From contig CM036622.1 of assembly GCA_020746105.1 (NCBI GenBank), positions 14,055,987 to 14,119,986 of the forward strand: DNA of 64,000 bases. Reading direction: 5' to 3'. The stretch is from Trogon surrucura. Lineage: Eukaryota > Chordata > Aves > Trogoniformes > Trogonidae. Positions 26,501 through 36,766 of the stretch are shown piece by piece. Made by a program: the position numbers and the translations under genes. The notes beneath the pieces were generated by a model. It was given only the letters and a program-made list of their open reading frames with translations. It did no database searches and was not told where the DNA came from. The number at the start of each line of letters is the position of its first letter. The stretch's first letter is position 1.

Positions 26501-28053
26501 ACAGTGTGATGGCAGAGATGTCTTTTCAGTGGAGTTTGTCAGTGGTGGCTCCACAAGATCTAATGGTCCTCACCTGGTGCAGATCAATAAGGCTCCATTT
26601 GCCTCAGTGCAGTTGGATTGATTTCCACCAACTGTGAATCTGGCAGGGCGTGTGCAGAGAGACTATTGCAGAGACATTCAGCAGTTTTACTTGCCTTCAC
26701 AATGTTAAAATATTTAAATGTGAGGATAATTTTTTTCTTCATTTTTTTCTTTGCCAGTTTATCAGACTACTGTGATAAATTATTGATTTGATTGTTAGTG
26801 TGAAGTAAAAGGTTTAGGTTTTTTTGTGCTACTAGATGCTAGGTTGAAACACTTTGTGGAAACTATTGAATTTGGATTGTAAACTCGCTGTTGTTGTTGG
26901 TTCAATTCATATTGATTCCTCTGGTGCTCTTATTCCTGCTTTGTGCCAGTGTTGTCAAACCAGTGCTTCTAAGCTCCTTCAGCTAGCTATTGGGAAGAAG
27001 CAGGTGATACAGCAAACTGGCATGGTTTAACTCTAATTCATTCACAACTTTTGCAGGGACTTTTATTACAGGATGGATATTTGGTATTCTTGTCCTAGAA
27101 ACTGACACTTCAGTTAAATAATGTTCTAAGATTTCTTTTAGAAATGCCTGTTGTAGATAGGAACTAAGTATTATAGTAGGAACTTAATATATAGTTATGT
27201 GTATGCCATGTGTTTAAGAGATCACTGGGATTAAAACAGTCACTGAAAAAAAAGCTATTCTACCATCGAGGTACAGAAGGATTAGCATTTACTAAGATAT
27301 GTATTTTACTGAGTTAGCTGAAGAGATTAATTTTTCCCCTGTAGCTTTGTAGCTTTTCAGGGTGCTGCTGATAGAGGTATTTCAGGTAATGTGTTATTTT
27401 GTTGTTTTGGGTTTCTCTCCTGTGAGCCAAACTCTAAACTTGGCAGAGACAGGAGGGGGAGGGGGAAATCCCCACTGCTTCTCATGGCTGCTGAAGTTCA
27501 ACAAAAAAACCAAATCTAGTATTTTCAAAATAACAGTGAAATTAGTCTTTTTAACTGTGAAATGAGAAAACAAGATGTTTATTTTCACACTTCACCTGTT
27601 TCTGAATGCCTTCCAGTCATAAACAATACGATTTCTATCAGGCCACATGCAACTAATCACAGGTATTTTTTTCTCTCCTTAAAATGGAAGCTTATATATA
27701 AACTCTTTCCACATATACATATGTATTTTTGAGTGTGCCAAAACTCTCTTGCATGTTTTTAGCAGTAAAGGAAAAGTTGAGGGCTGGCAAGCCTTTAATA
27801 GGAAGAGACAACAGCAGAGCTTTTCGTTGTCCTTTAGACCTACAAAATCTTGGTTTACAGTTGTGCTCCAGCACAATGTGGTTTTCTTCTTGCTCCTGCT
27901 CCTACAAATTCCTGTTGTGCCTAATTGCCACTTGTTAGGATAAGTACTGGTACTATATGTATTTCAAACTTTCATTGGCTTTAAATGTACTTTAATACTT
28001 CACTCCCTTGGTTTTTATCTTGTACACCTTCTAGAAATCTTTCTTTGGTAGTT
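14594..28053. other. Long non-coding stretch, nothing firmly recognised
   Basis: About 13.5 kb of AT-rich intergenic sequence. I found no exon, RNA gene, CR1 copy or LTR that could be supported. Local items are a maf/AP-1-type site TGCTGAGTCA at 16307-16316, a T-run abutting an A-run at about 24204-24221, and a purine-rich G tract at 27451-27469. Open frames reach only about 100 codons and show no domain. Confidence 0.5.
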
Positions 28054-28057
28054 CCTC
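28054..28057 (+). repeat. Provirus target-site duplication, left copy (CCTC)
   Basis: CCTC directly precedes the 5' LTR and is repeated directly after the 3' LTR at 37326-37329. A 4-bp duplication fits gammaretrovirus-like integrases and shows that the insertion is complete and its flanks are not rearranged. Confidence 0.85.
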
Positions 28058-28241
28058 TGTTGCAAATAAAGTAGAATTAAAATTGTAGAAGTAGTTAGGT
28101 TAAGGATTTGACTGGCCAGGTAGGCCTTATGAGAATAACAAGTCCTGGGAAGCAAGAAGGAGTGTGCCGAAGAAGAAGGAACAATAATCAAAGGAATCGG
28201 TAGGGCATATAGGACAAACAGAACTAGCAGAAGTAACGAAC

Positions 28242-28270
28242 AGTTGCTTAGGGAATAGTTGCTTAGGAAT
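28242..28270 (+). repeat. U3 tandem repeat, 2 copies
   Basis: The unit AGTTGCTTAGG(G)AAT occurs twice in tandem, at 28242-28256 and 28257-28270, and again in the 3' LTR at 37006-37034. Duplicated U3 units in retroviruses often act as enhancers; here that role is inferred only. Confidence 0.75.
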
Positions 28271-28428
28271 AAGAAAGGTGTATTGTATAAACAAAGGGGT
28301 TCTGGTGATGGGAATTAGTTAACCATTATCCTTAGGTTAGACAAGCATGAAAATTTATAAGTTTGGGGATAATTATCAATTGTTTCTGTATGATGTAGAA
28401 TTCTGTATGTGAGCCAAGTTGTAAAAGG

Positions 28429-28435
28429 TATAAAA
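28429..28435 (+). promoter_or_regulatory. LTR TATA box
   Basis: TATAAAA lies about 130 bp before the end of the LTR and 69 bp before the AATAAA signal (end to start). This is the normal spacing for a retroviral promoter, so transcription would start near 28455-28460. Confidence 0.8.
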
Positions 28436-28503
28436 ATTAAACAGAAAATGAGGGTCTTTGGAATCCTGACTTTGGACGCTAGTCCTCAGGTTCCCGGGCC
28501 CTG

Positions 28504-28509
28504 AATAAA
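28504..28509 (+). terminator. LTR polyadenylation signal
   Basis: AATAAA is followed within 30 bases by a T/G-rich element ('tgttggtttgtgtctttg'). The equivalent copy at 37268-37273 in the 3' LTR would end proviral transcripts. Confidence 0.8.
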
Positions 28510-28567
28510 GCACCGCATAAACTGACACTCTGTTGGTTTGTGTCTTTGTTTACGGGCAACAGTTTTC

Positions 28568-28585
28568 TGGCGACCGCGGCAGGAC
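28568..28585 (+). other. Primer-binding site, probably tRNA-Arg
   Basis: An 18-base TGGCGACC... segment starts 6 bases after the 5' LTR. Its first 7-8 bases match the complement of the 3' end of vertebrate tRNA-Arg species and the last bases fit a T-arm. By recall the match is about 14 of 18 to more than one tRNA-Arg isoacceptor. The 6-base offset from the LTR is longer than in most retroviruses. The primer identity is tentative. Confidence 0.45.
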
Positions 28586-28943
28586 TCCGGAGGCGGCAGG
28601 AGCGGTTCACGGGCTGATCCACTCCAAGCCGGCACCAGGTGATTTCTGGGGAGACATCAACCCGTGCCCGACTCCGCGCTGGACGGACAACCGTAAGGTA
28701 AGCCCGAAGGTGCTTTATTCTTTTAAGGTTGGGTGCCTGCCCATAAGACGAGGACTCATCTCGCAGGGTTGGGCAAAGGTTCTGGTATTGGGAAGCCTAG
28801 GCGCTGGCCGTAAGACGCAGCGAAAGCCGCGCTGAGCCAGCACTTGCCACTCGCGGCGTCGAGAATAGGCAAGTTGGTTGGTATTAAGGTAAAAGGGTTA
28901 TAGTATTGTAGTTGTACGAGTGTGTGTGTGTGTGAGTAGTATA
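28586..28943 (+). other. Proviral leader (5' UTR, packaging region)
   Basis: This is untranslated leader between the primer-binding site and gag. It is GC-rich at first, contains the splice donor at 28697/28698, and ends in a (TG)n run at 28919-28934 just before gag. A packaging signal would be expected here but I cannot delimit one. Confidence 0.6.
28695..28703 (+). other. Major splice donor of the provirus
   Basis: AAG|GTAAGC is close to the vertebrate donor consensus. Cutting after 28697 and joining to an acceptor just before env (for example after 34137) would make the first AUG of the spliced message the env start at 34156. Confidence 0.6.
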
Positions 28944-30628
28944 ATGCTGTTTAAAATGTTTAGAGTTCTATCGTGCAATGAAATCGATATCCCTGAGGAT
29001 TCTCCTCTTGGTTGTTTATTGAAACGTTGGAAAGATGGTAATTTTGGAAAGGAATTAAGAAAGAGAAATTTAATTGATTATTGTAATTACGTATGGCCTG
29101 AATATGAAACAGAAGGGATGCAGCGGCCACGAAACGGTACAGTGAATTCAGAAATTATAACCCCCTTAATGCAGTTCTTACGGGAAAATGAAAAATGGGA
29201 AGAGGTGCCGTACCTTGACTTATTTTATTACTTAAAAGGGAAACCTGAATGGCAGAAAGAATGTGGAATGATGGTATTGAGATTAACAGATAAGGAATGT
29301 GCTGGTTGTAAGGAGTGGAAAGTCTGGTTCTCGGAACCGGAGGAGGATGTGTCTTTGTTAGTTTCCCCAAGCGCGCCGTCGCCCCCCCGAAATACCACCA
29401 CCGAATGACCATAAGGTCACTATTCCTGTTTTAACAGAAGAGGAAACAGAGTCTGAAGAATTGTTGGCTGATAAGCCGAGAACGCCGCTTGCAGAGCGGA
29501 CTCGTAAAGGGAGGTTAGAACGGAAAAAGAGATTGCTACAACCTCATTAGATGGTCCCGTTACGGGAGGCTGTGGGGGGAAGTGGAGAAAGAATTTTAGT
29601 AAAGGTCCCATTTTCTCCGAGTGATCTGATGATTTGGAAGCAATCGGCAGGGGCATATAGAGAAAATCCGGAGAAGGTGGCTCGGGTAATAAAAATGGTG
29701 ATAAAAACACAAAATCCAGATTGGAATGATTTACAGGTGTTATTAGATACTATAATGGATTCCACTGAAAAGGAGATGGTGTTTAAGGCTATGACAGATC
29801 GAGCGCGAGAAATGGTTAGGATGCGGGTTATTAAAGGTGATACTATTAATAATTTGGTGCCCAGAGAAGATCCCGAGTGGGATCCCAACTCTGGGGAGGG
29901 GTATCGTAGACTGAAAGCGTACCAAGAATTATTGATAGATGGGATACGCGAAGGGATTCCGAAAACATTGAATTGGTCTAAATTGTATTTGGTAAGACAA
30001 GACAAAGGGGAGTCACCATCGGCTTTTTTTAGAGAGACTGAAAGAGACGGCTCGGAGATATACGGATTTGGATGTGGAAGTTGAGTCAGGCAAATTACAA
30101 TTGGCATTGATTTTTATGGGACAATCTCAGGAGGACATTAGGAAAAAGCTGCAGAAGCTAGAAGGGGAAGATACACGGAACTTGGAGAAATTATTAGAAG
30201 TGGCCTGGAAAGTATATAATAGTAGGGAAAAGGAATCAGTAAAGAAACAGCAAGCGAGCATGCTGGCAGTCCTGCAACAGGCTTCTCAAGTGAATAATAG
30301 AGGAAGGGGCCGGGGGAGAGGAAGAGGTAATGAACGAGGAAGAAACTTCGGGTTTGGGGGTTTTGGAAATCAAGTCCCGGGAGGTCGGGAAAAGTTGGGA
30401 CCTAATCAATGCGCGCTGTGTAAGGGCCAGGGACACTGGAAAAAGGAGTGCCCACTTAATTTGGGGATGGGAACACCAATGGGTGGTAACATAGGTGGAA
30501 ATGCATTAGGAAATGGGATGAATTTGGACGGAGGGATGAATTCTGGTAACGGAATGAACCCTTTTGTAGGAGGACCACAAGTTGCCGCTCAAGCTTTTAT
30601 GATGAGAAATTATCAGAATCAGAGCTGA
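28944..30628 (+). pseudogene. gag: gag (matrix, p12-like linker, capsid, nucleocapsid), interrupted
   Basis: The gene encodes the virion structural polyprotein. Matrix is read from ATG 28944 (or 28956) and has the W-P-x-Y type motifs of gammaretroviral matrix. The first residues carry no glycine at position 2, so no myristoylation signal is visible. A PSAP late-domain motif (29367-29378) follows. The frame then changes at a run of seven C (29382-29388). An amber stop lies at 29548-29550, and capsid continues from 29551. A second frame change falls at seven T (30024-30030), inside the major homology region (QxxxE...F). Nucleocapsid has an Arg/Gly-rich box and one CX2CX4HX4C knuckle (residues CALC...H...C near 30410-30450). 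It ends in a Gly/Asn/Met-rich tail at TGA 30626. Confidence 0.93.
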
Positions 30629-30632
30629 CTAG
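30626..30632 (+). promoter_or_regulatory. gag-pol stop with UGA-CUAG readthrough context
   Basis: Gag ends in TGA directly followed by CTAG. Pro-pol continues in the same frame with no ATG before the protease active site. UGA followed by CUA is the best-known leaky stop context in vertebrates, and gammaretroviruses make Gag-Pol by suppression of a stop codon. A short GGTT...AACC pairing downstream might form a stimulatory hairpin, but this is weak. Confidence 0.75.
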
Positions 30633-33600
30633 ACCGGGATTTAAAGGTTATTTTGGAAATAGGGGGGGAACCGATGGAATTTAGGGTAGATACCGGGGCA
30701 AGTTTTTCGGCAATGAATAAACAAATGGGACCTCTGAGTGATTCTACAGTGCTTGTTGTTGGGGTAACTGGGGAAGTAGAGGAAAGGACATTCCTGCGGC
30801 CACTCGATATAAAATTTGGGGGAAAGGAGTTTGACCATCAGTTTTTATATATGCCAAGCAGTCCAGAGTGTCTACTGGGAAGAGATTTACTCTCAGCATT
30901 ACAAGCACAAATCATATTTGAAAAAGGAAGAGTAAAATTAGAAATACCGGAGGAAAATTTAGCAAAAATTTTTATGGTTAGGGAGGTGGAGAAGGAGGAA
31001 ATACCACCAGAGATTGAGCAGGCTGTAGTACCATGGGTGTGGGAAATAGGAGCGCCAGGGAAATCGAAGGCAGCAGTACCTGCGATAGTGGAATTAAAAG
31101 AGGGGGCCCGACCGGTAAGGATACGTCAGTATCCTATTAAGTTGGAAGCCCGGAAAGGAATAGCCCCTATGATAACTCAGTATATGGTATTAGGAATTTT
31201 GCAGGAATGTGAATCCGAGTTCAATACTCCAATTTTCCCAGTTAGAAAACCCAACGGTAAATACAGACTAGTACAGGACTTACGAGCAGTAAATTCCATC
31301 ACCAAAGATATACACCCAGTAGTAGCCAATCCATATACTTTGTTAACATCTGTGTCTGAGAAATTTCAGTGGTTTACAGTAATTGATTTGAAAGATGCTT
31401 TCTTCTGCATCCCTCTGGCACCTGAGAGCAGAAATATTTTTGCATTTGAATGGAAAATCCGGAAACTGGACGTAAGCGCCAACTCACCTGGACCAGGTTA
31501 CCTCAAGGATTTAAGAACTCACCTACAATTTTCGGAAATCAGCTGGCCAAGGAGCTCGAAGAATGGAAAACTACCCAGGTAAAGGACTCACCTTTTTCCT
31601 ATGTTGTGTTGCAGTATGTAGATGATATTTTCCTGGGTGCTACGAATCGAAATCTCTGCCAACAATTGACTATTGAATTATTGAATATGTTGGGACAGGC
31701 TGGATACCGGGTATCCAAAGAAAAAGCACAGTTAGTAAAACAAAAGGTCATCTATTTGGGATGTGAAATTTCGCAAGGGGTTCGCCGATTGGGAGCCAAT
31801 CGCGTCCAAGCAATATGCACAATCCCCGTGCCCCGCAATCACCAAGAATTAAGATCCTTTCTAGGGATGGTCGGTTGGTGTCGCTTGTGGATTTCAAATT
31901 TTGGATTGATGGCCAGACCACTTTATGAAGCAACAAAAGAGTCTGTACTTAGATGGGGAAAGGTGCAGGAAAAGGCATTCCAGGAATTGAAAAGGGCACT
32001 CAAGGAGGCACCTGCTTTGGGTTTGCCGGATTTGAATAAGGACTTTCAACTATATGTAAATGAAAGACAGAGACTGGCCCTGGGTGTGCTTACCCAAAAG
32101 CTGGGATCCTGGAAGAGGCCTGTGGGATATTTCTCCAAACAGTTGGATACGGTAAGCGGAGGATGGCCGGGATGTTTGAGGGCAGTGGCGGCCACAGTAC
32201 TGTTGATTCAGGAAGCCCGTAAGCTAACGTTGGGAAGACACATAACAGTCTTTGTACCCCACATGGTTATAGCAGTATTGGAACAAAAAGGGGGGCAGTG
32301 GCTCTCATCAAGCAGAATGCTCCAATACCAGGCCCAGTTAAGGGAACAGGATGATGTGGAATTGAAAGTAACTAACCATCTCAACCCAGCGGAGTTTTTA
32401 AGGTCCACACAGGAAGAAGGAGAATTAGAACATGATTGCATGGAAGTGATTGAGCAGGTGTATGCCAGCCGGAAGGACCTGAAGGACGTACCCCTACCAG
32501 ATCCGGACTGGGAGCTGTTTACGGATGGATCCAGCTTCGTGGAAAATGGTACCAGGTATGCGGGATATGCAGTAGTCACATTACAGCAAATAGTAGAAGC
32601 AAAAGCGCTATCCCCAGGCACATCGGCACAAAAGGCCGAGATCTGGGCTCTAATAAGAGCCCTAATCCTGAGCCAAGGAAAGAAAGTCAATATTTGGACA
32701 GACTCTAAATATGCTTTTGGAGTAGTGCATGTGCATGGGGCTCTGTGGAAAGAGAGGGGGCTCCTCAATTCGCAAGGATCGACGGTTAAACACAAAACTG
32801 AAGTTAGTTTACTACTGGAAGTTATCTACAAACCATTAGCAGTGGCAGTAATGCATGTTAAAGGACATCAAAATGATCCAGGAAAAGAATTTCAAGGGAA
32901 TTGGTGAGCTGATCAGGTTGCCAGACAAGTGGCAAGAGAGGTATGGACTCAAATGGCACTAATACCAGTTCGAGATCAACCGGCTGCTGCATATATGGAT
33001 GAGAAACCACACTACTCACCGGAAGATGAAAAAACTGGCTCAAATGTTACAGGCAAGGAAGAACATCAAAGGCTGGTATGTAACTCCGGTGGGACAAGTA
33101 ATATTGCCGGTAAGAATTATGAAAGCAATACTAGAATCAGAACACAACAAATGTCATTGGGGTGCAGAAGCAATGGTGAAATTCCTGGAAAATGACATAT
33201 TCTCAAACCAGATGTTAACATTAGCAAAGAGAATAAATGCTATGTGTCCGGTATGTATTAAAAACAATCCAGTAATTAGGAAACAGATTCAGATGGGCAA
33301 GCTGCAAGTAGGGCCTCAACCGGGAGATTACTGGCAGATTGATTTTTCTGAGCTACCAAAAGCCCAAATGTATAAATATCTTCTGGTGTACGTGTGTACG
33401 TTTTCAGGATGGCCTGAGGCCTTCCCTTGTAGAACTAATCAAGCTAAAGAGGTGGTGAAAACACTTCTGAAAGAGATCATCCCCAGATTCGGGGTTCCGT
33501 TAGGGATATCATCAGATAGGGGCCCACATTTTACAGCAGGAATTGTCCAACAAGTTTCAGTAGTCTTAGGGATAACCTGGAATTTGCATACTCCTTGGAG

Positions 33601-34150
33601 ACCACAATCAAGTGGGCAAGTGGAAAGGATGAATCAGACTCTAAAGGGTCAAATTAAGAAAATCTGCCAAGAGGCAAAAATTCAGTGGCCGCAGGCATTG
33701 CCGTTAGCTCTACTAAGAATTAGAATTAAACCAAGGGAAAGGTTAGGAGTAAGCCCGTATGAGATCCTATACGGCAAACCCTACCATGCAGCTACTTATA
33801 AGGGAGACCCCCATCTGGTAGGAGACCAGATGATACTAAATTATGTGTTATCTCTAAATAAGACTCTTACAGCTATTAGAGGAGCACTACAGTGGAATCG
33901 ACCTCTATCACTGGATAATCCAGTCCACGACATACTTCCGGGAGACCACGTTTATGTAAGGAACTGGTCAGTGGAACCCCTGAAAGAAACATGGGACGGT
34001 CCTCACCAGGTGATCATGACCACCTATACGGCTGTCAAGGTCGGCGGGATAGACAACTGGATTCATTACACCAGAGTCAAGAAAGTTCCTACGCAATGGT
34101 CGGTAGAACCTTTATCTCCTACACGAATGGTATTCAGAAGCAAAAATTAG
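30629..34150 (+). pseudogene. pol: pro-pol (protease, reverse transcriptase, RNase H, integrase), interrupted
   Basis: The gene encodes the viral enzymes. Protease has the aspartic active site DTGAS (30689-30703) and LLGRDLL. Reverse transcriptase shows the LPQGFKNSP motif and the catalytic YVDD (31615-31626). RNase H follows with FTDGSS, AEIWAL and WTDSKYA. Integrase has the HX3H...CX2C zinc site and the D, D and E residues of a DDX35E triad (WQIDF, SSDRG, GQVERMN), then a GVSPYEILYG segment of the C-terminal domain. Breaks are a one-base frame change near 31440-31460 between RT motifs, a TGA at 32905-32907 before the last RNase H acidic residue, and a frame change at six A (33029-33034) before integrase. 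It ends at TAG 34148, six bases before the env ATG. Confidence 0.95.
34131..34137 (+). other. Candidate env splice acceptor
   Basis: TATTCAG preceded by a pyrimidine-rich stretch (from about 34109) ends 18 bases before the env ATG. A second candidate, TTTTCAG ending at 33407, lies inside integrase. Either could join the leader donor; RNA data are needed to choose. Confidence 0.35.
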
Positions 34151-34155
34151 GAGTA

Positions 34156-35089
34156 ATGGTTCTCTTTCATCTGTTGGCATTGGTAGAAACTCATGTAAAA
34201 GTTAATGTGTCTGAACCGTATCTGTTAGTACCTGAAACTACTGATGTTAACTTGACTTGTTTGTTTACTGATGACCAGGGAGCTGGATTTGAGGAAATTA
34301 ATGCGAGATGGAGGTGGATCACGGGAGATGAATTAATCACAAAAGGAATCGAAACCATCTGGGATGTGACACATCAGGAAGGGAAAACTACCCTGCAGAT
34401 ACCCAAAGTGTCAAAAGACAATGAAGGAAAATACACCTGTGTGATCTGGATACGGTATAGTGTTGATTATGGGGATATGAATCTATACGTTACTAACACT
34501 TCACAGAAAGAGGAGACTAGAGATGCAATTCAGATAATCCCAGCAAACAAGAGGGTGGAAATGTGGGATGGCCCCCCCGTTGAAAATAAATTGTACCTTT
34601 AAATTTGGAACACAATGTAGTCAAAAGGTCCAAGTGAAGTGGTGGAAGTTCAATGCCAGTCAGCAAATGTGGGGTCCACAAACAGCAGGGGTAAGTTGGA
34701 GGTCAAATAAGTTGGGAGGTAAAGGATGGTTAAACATAACAAATCCCAGGGTTGGGAGGACAGAAGGGAAATATTTGTGCATTGTTATTTGTGGAGCTAG
34801 CGGAAACTATGGGATTAGAAACGTAGAGTCGGTACCCCATCAGCATCAGGGAATAAGGCTAGAACATGGAATATATCCGGCAGTGGAAGGAAAAGACGTG
34901 ATTCTAAATTGTCTTGTACGAAATTTAAGTTATTCGGATTACGGGTGGTGGTACAAGGGAAAGAATTTAAAAACAGGAGGAAAATACCGAATTGAAAATA
35001 GGTTCCAATCGATAGTCTTGATCATTAAAAAGGTGAGCAGGGAAATTGATATTGGACGATATTGGTGCTGGATAGCCCGGGATGATTAG
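34156..35089 (+). other. Three tandem Ig-like domains in env
   Basis: Domain 1 (numbering from the ATG at 34156) has Cys35, Trp52/54 and the DNEGKYTC signature ending at Cys95. Domain 2, in the next frame (numbering from 34568), has Cys9, Trp25/26 and EGKYLC ending at Cys71. Domain 3 has Cys115, Trp127/128 and DIGRYWC ending at Cys167. Each shows the IgSF pattern of a B-strand Cys, a C-strand Trp, a hydrophobic E strand (TLQI, WLNI, IVLII) and D/E-x-G-x-Y-x-C. Cys-to-Cys spacings of 60, 62 and 52 are V-set-like. Several N-glycosylation sequons are present. This is direct pattern reading; no fold prediction was run. Confidence 0.8.
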
Positions 35090-36088
35090 TGGGTTAATGG
35101 AATGGCGACGGTGTATATAAAGAAGAAAAGAGTGGTTCGACAGGTTATCGAAGATGGTAAACTAGCTAAAGTCGGGAGTCAAGAAAATTTAATAGTAGGA
35201 TTAATTAGAGATTTTGGACAAATTCAGAATGCCACAACCATTACAGCATGTTTACCTATGCCGCATGCAGCAGGTGATCCCATACCCTGGGGAATTATAC
35301 CAGTTCTCGAAATGCCCAAAATGTTACAGAATGTTTCCTGGAATTGTAAGTTTGTCACTACCACAACTTATGAATGGGTAAATGTTTGTATATTGATTAG
35401 CAAAACAAAAATAACTAAGAAACAGTGTGAGCAAAAACCAGGATATTATGGATGGATTGAAGACCCGAAAATTAAAGGAAATTGTTTAATTCGAGACAGT
35501 GTAGTGCACCCTCGAGGCCCTGATTTATGTAGTAAAATGAGAACTCGGGAAAAACAAGAGAAGCGAGAGGAAGTGTGCCAAAATATCACCAATTCTACAA
35601 CGATGAAACAATGGCAAACAATCTGGGGACCAAGCCTGTTAGAAACATATAGTTATATTGGACCAGTACATTGGTGTATACATTGGAAGGGAAAGAAGAA
35701 TCAAACTTATTCACAGATGTATAAGGAAAGTAGTGAATGAAGAGAAGAGACACAGCTAATAGGGGATTGGAATTGTACACAAATTTACACTTGTGACACT
35801 CCTGATGAACATATTGGTTTAATGCCGGTTCGAATGCTATTGCAATTGGGTTGTGAGTGTAGAGGTTATAATCATTCCATCAGAGAAAGTTTAAAGCAAG
35901 TTGATTGCAAAACAGCCACAGTAAGGAGTCCAGGAAATCTGGTATGGGTAATGGGACATGGACACTGGACCACACATATGGCTGTCGATGGGCCAGCTAC
36001 TCAGATTACCTTGGGAGTCCCAACACTTTGTCCATTCTGGAAATATTCAAAACTCACCACAAAGGAAATGCAGGGAAGGCAAAAACGG
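35090..36088 (+). other. Env surface (SU) portion up to furin site
   Basis: Cysteine-rich, glycosylation-rich sequence (NAT, NVS, NIT, NST and NQT sequons) that follows the Ig domains and ends at RQKR. I do not see a CXXC isomerase motif of the CWLC type that gammaretroviral SU usually carries. A TGA at 35738-35740 splits it, but the same frame stays coding afterwards. Its receptor is unknown. Confidence 0.75.
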
Positions 36089-36766
36089 GATATTGGTGAT
36101 GATATCGACGACATAGGATTAGGAAATGACGAGTGGCACGAACCATCTTCAGGGGTTAAGTTTGGGTGGGTATTAGAATCTATATTTGCACAGGTATCAA
36201 CATATCGGAATCGGGAAATGTTGTTTAAATTATTGGGACAAACTGAAAGGCTTGCAGCAGTAACTAAGAAGGGATTTAGGGATTTGAATCTACAACTACA
36301 AGCAACCACTAGAATGACAATACAAAATCGAATGGCCTTGGACCTGATGTTATTAAAGGAACATGGAGTTTGTGGGTACCTGCATGGTAGAATTGATCAT
36401 TGTTGTGTGCACATCCCAAACGTTACTCAAGAAATTGAAAAGGACATTAGCCAATTGGAACAAATCGAAGGGAAAGTCCATGAAATTCAGAAGGAAGCAG
36501 AACACAATTGGATAGGAGAAATATTCAGCTCCCTGGGAATTCGAGTTTCTGGTTGGATATCATCTATTGTACAATATGGAATCATGATTGTTGTGATTAT
36601 CATTGTTGCCTTGATTACGTATAAGTGTCTTTTAGGAATGATCATAAGAGAAGGACAACATACTCGGAGAGTCATGAAGGCGATGACACGCAGGGAAGTG
36701 ATATTTCCACAGAACCACCTGCAACCCCATCCAGACAACCCACCCGCTTACCAAGAGACGACAACC
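36089..36766 (+). other. Env transmembrane (TM) subunit
   Basis: After the furin site comes an acidic stretch (DIGDDIDDIG) rather than a hydrophobic fusion peptide. A possible internal hydrophobic segment is FGWVLESIFAQV. Coiled-coil-like sequence leads to an immunosuppressive-domain-like region and a CX9CC motif (residues 184, 194 and 195 counted from the ATG at 35822). A hydrophobic anchor lies at about residues 246-272. The cytoplasmic tail contains PPAY (residues 307-310). This portion is intact. Confidence 0.85.

Larger units (their letters stand above)
28058..28561 (+). repeat. 5' LTR (504 bp)
   Basis: The LTR begins TGTTGC and ends GCAACA, a 6-bp inverted repeat with the TG...CA ends that integrase requires. 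U3 contains a tandem repeat of a 14-15-bp unit (28242-28270). A TATA box lies at 28429-28435 and a polyadenylation signal AATAAA at 28504-28509, followed by a GT-rich stretch. R therefore starts near 28455-28460 and U5 runs to the end. Base by base it appears the same as the 3' LTR. Confidence 0.97.

Noticed and set aside
29547..30107. 186-codon minus-strand frame inside gag
   Set aside because: It is the antisense shadow of capsid coding sequence.
32208..32795. 195-codon minus-strand frame inside pol
   Set aside because: It is the antisense shadow of the RT connection and RNase H coding sequence.
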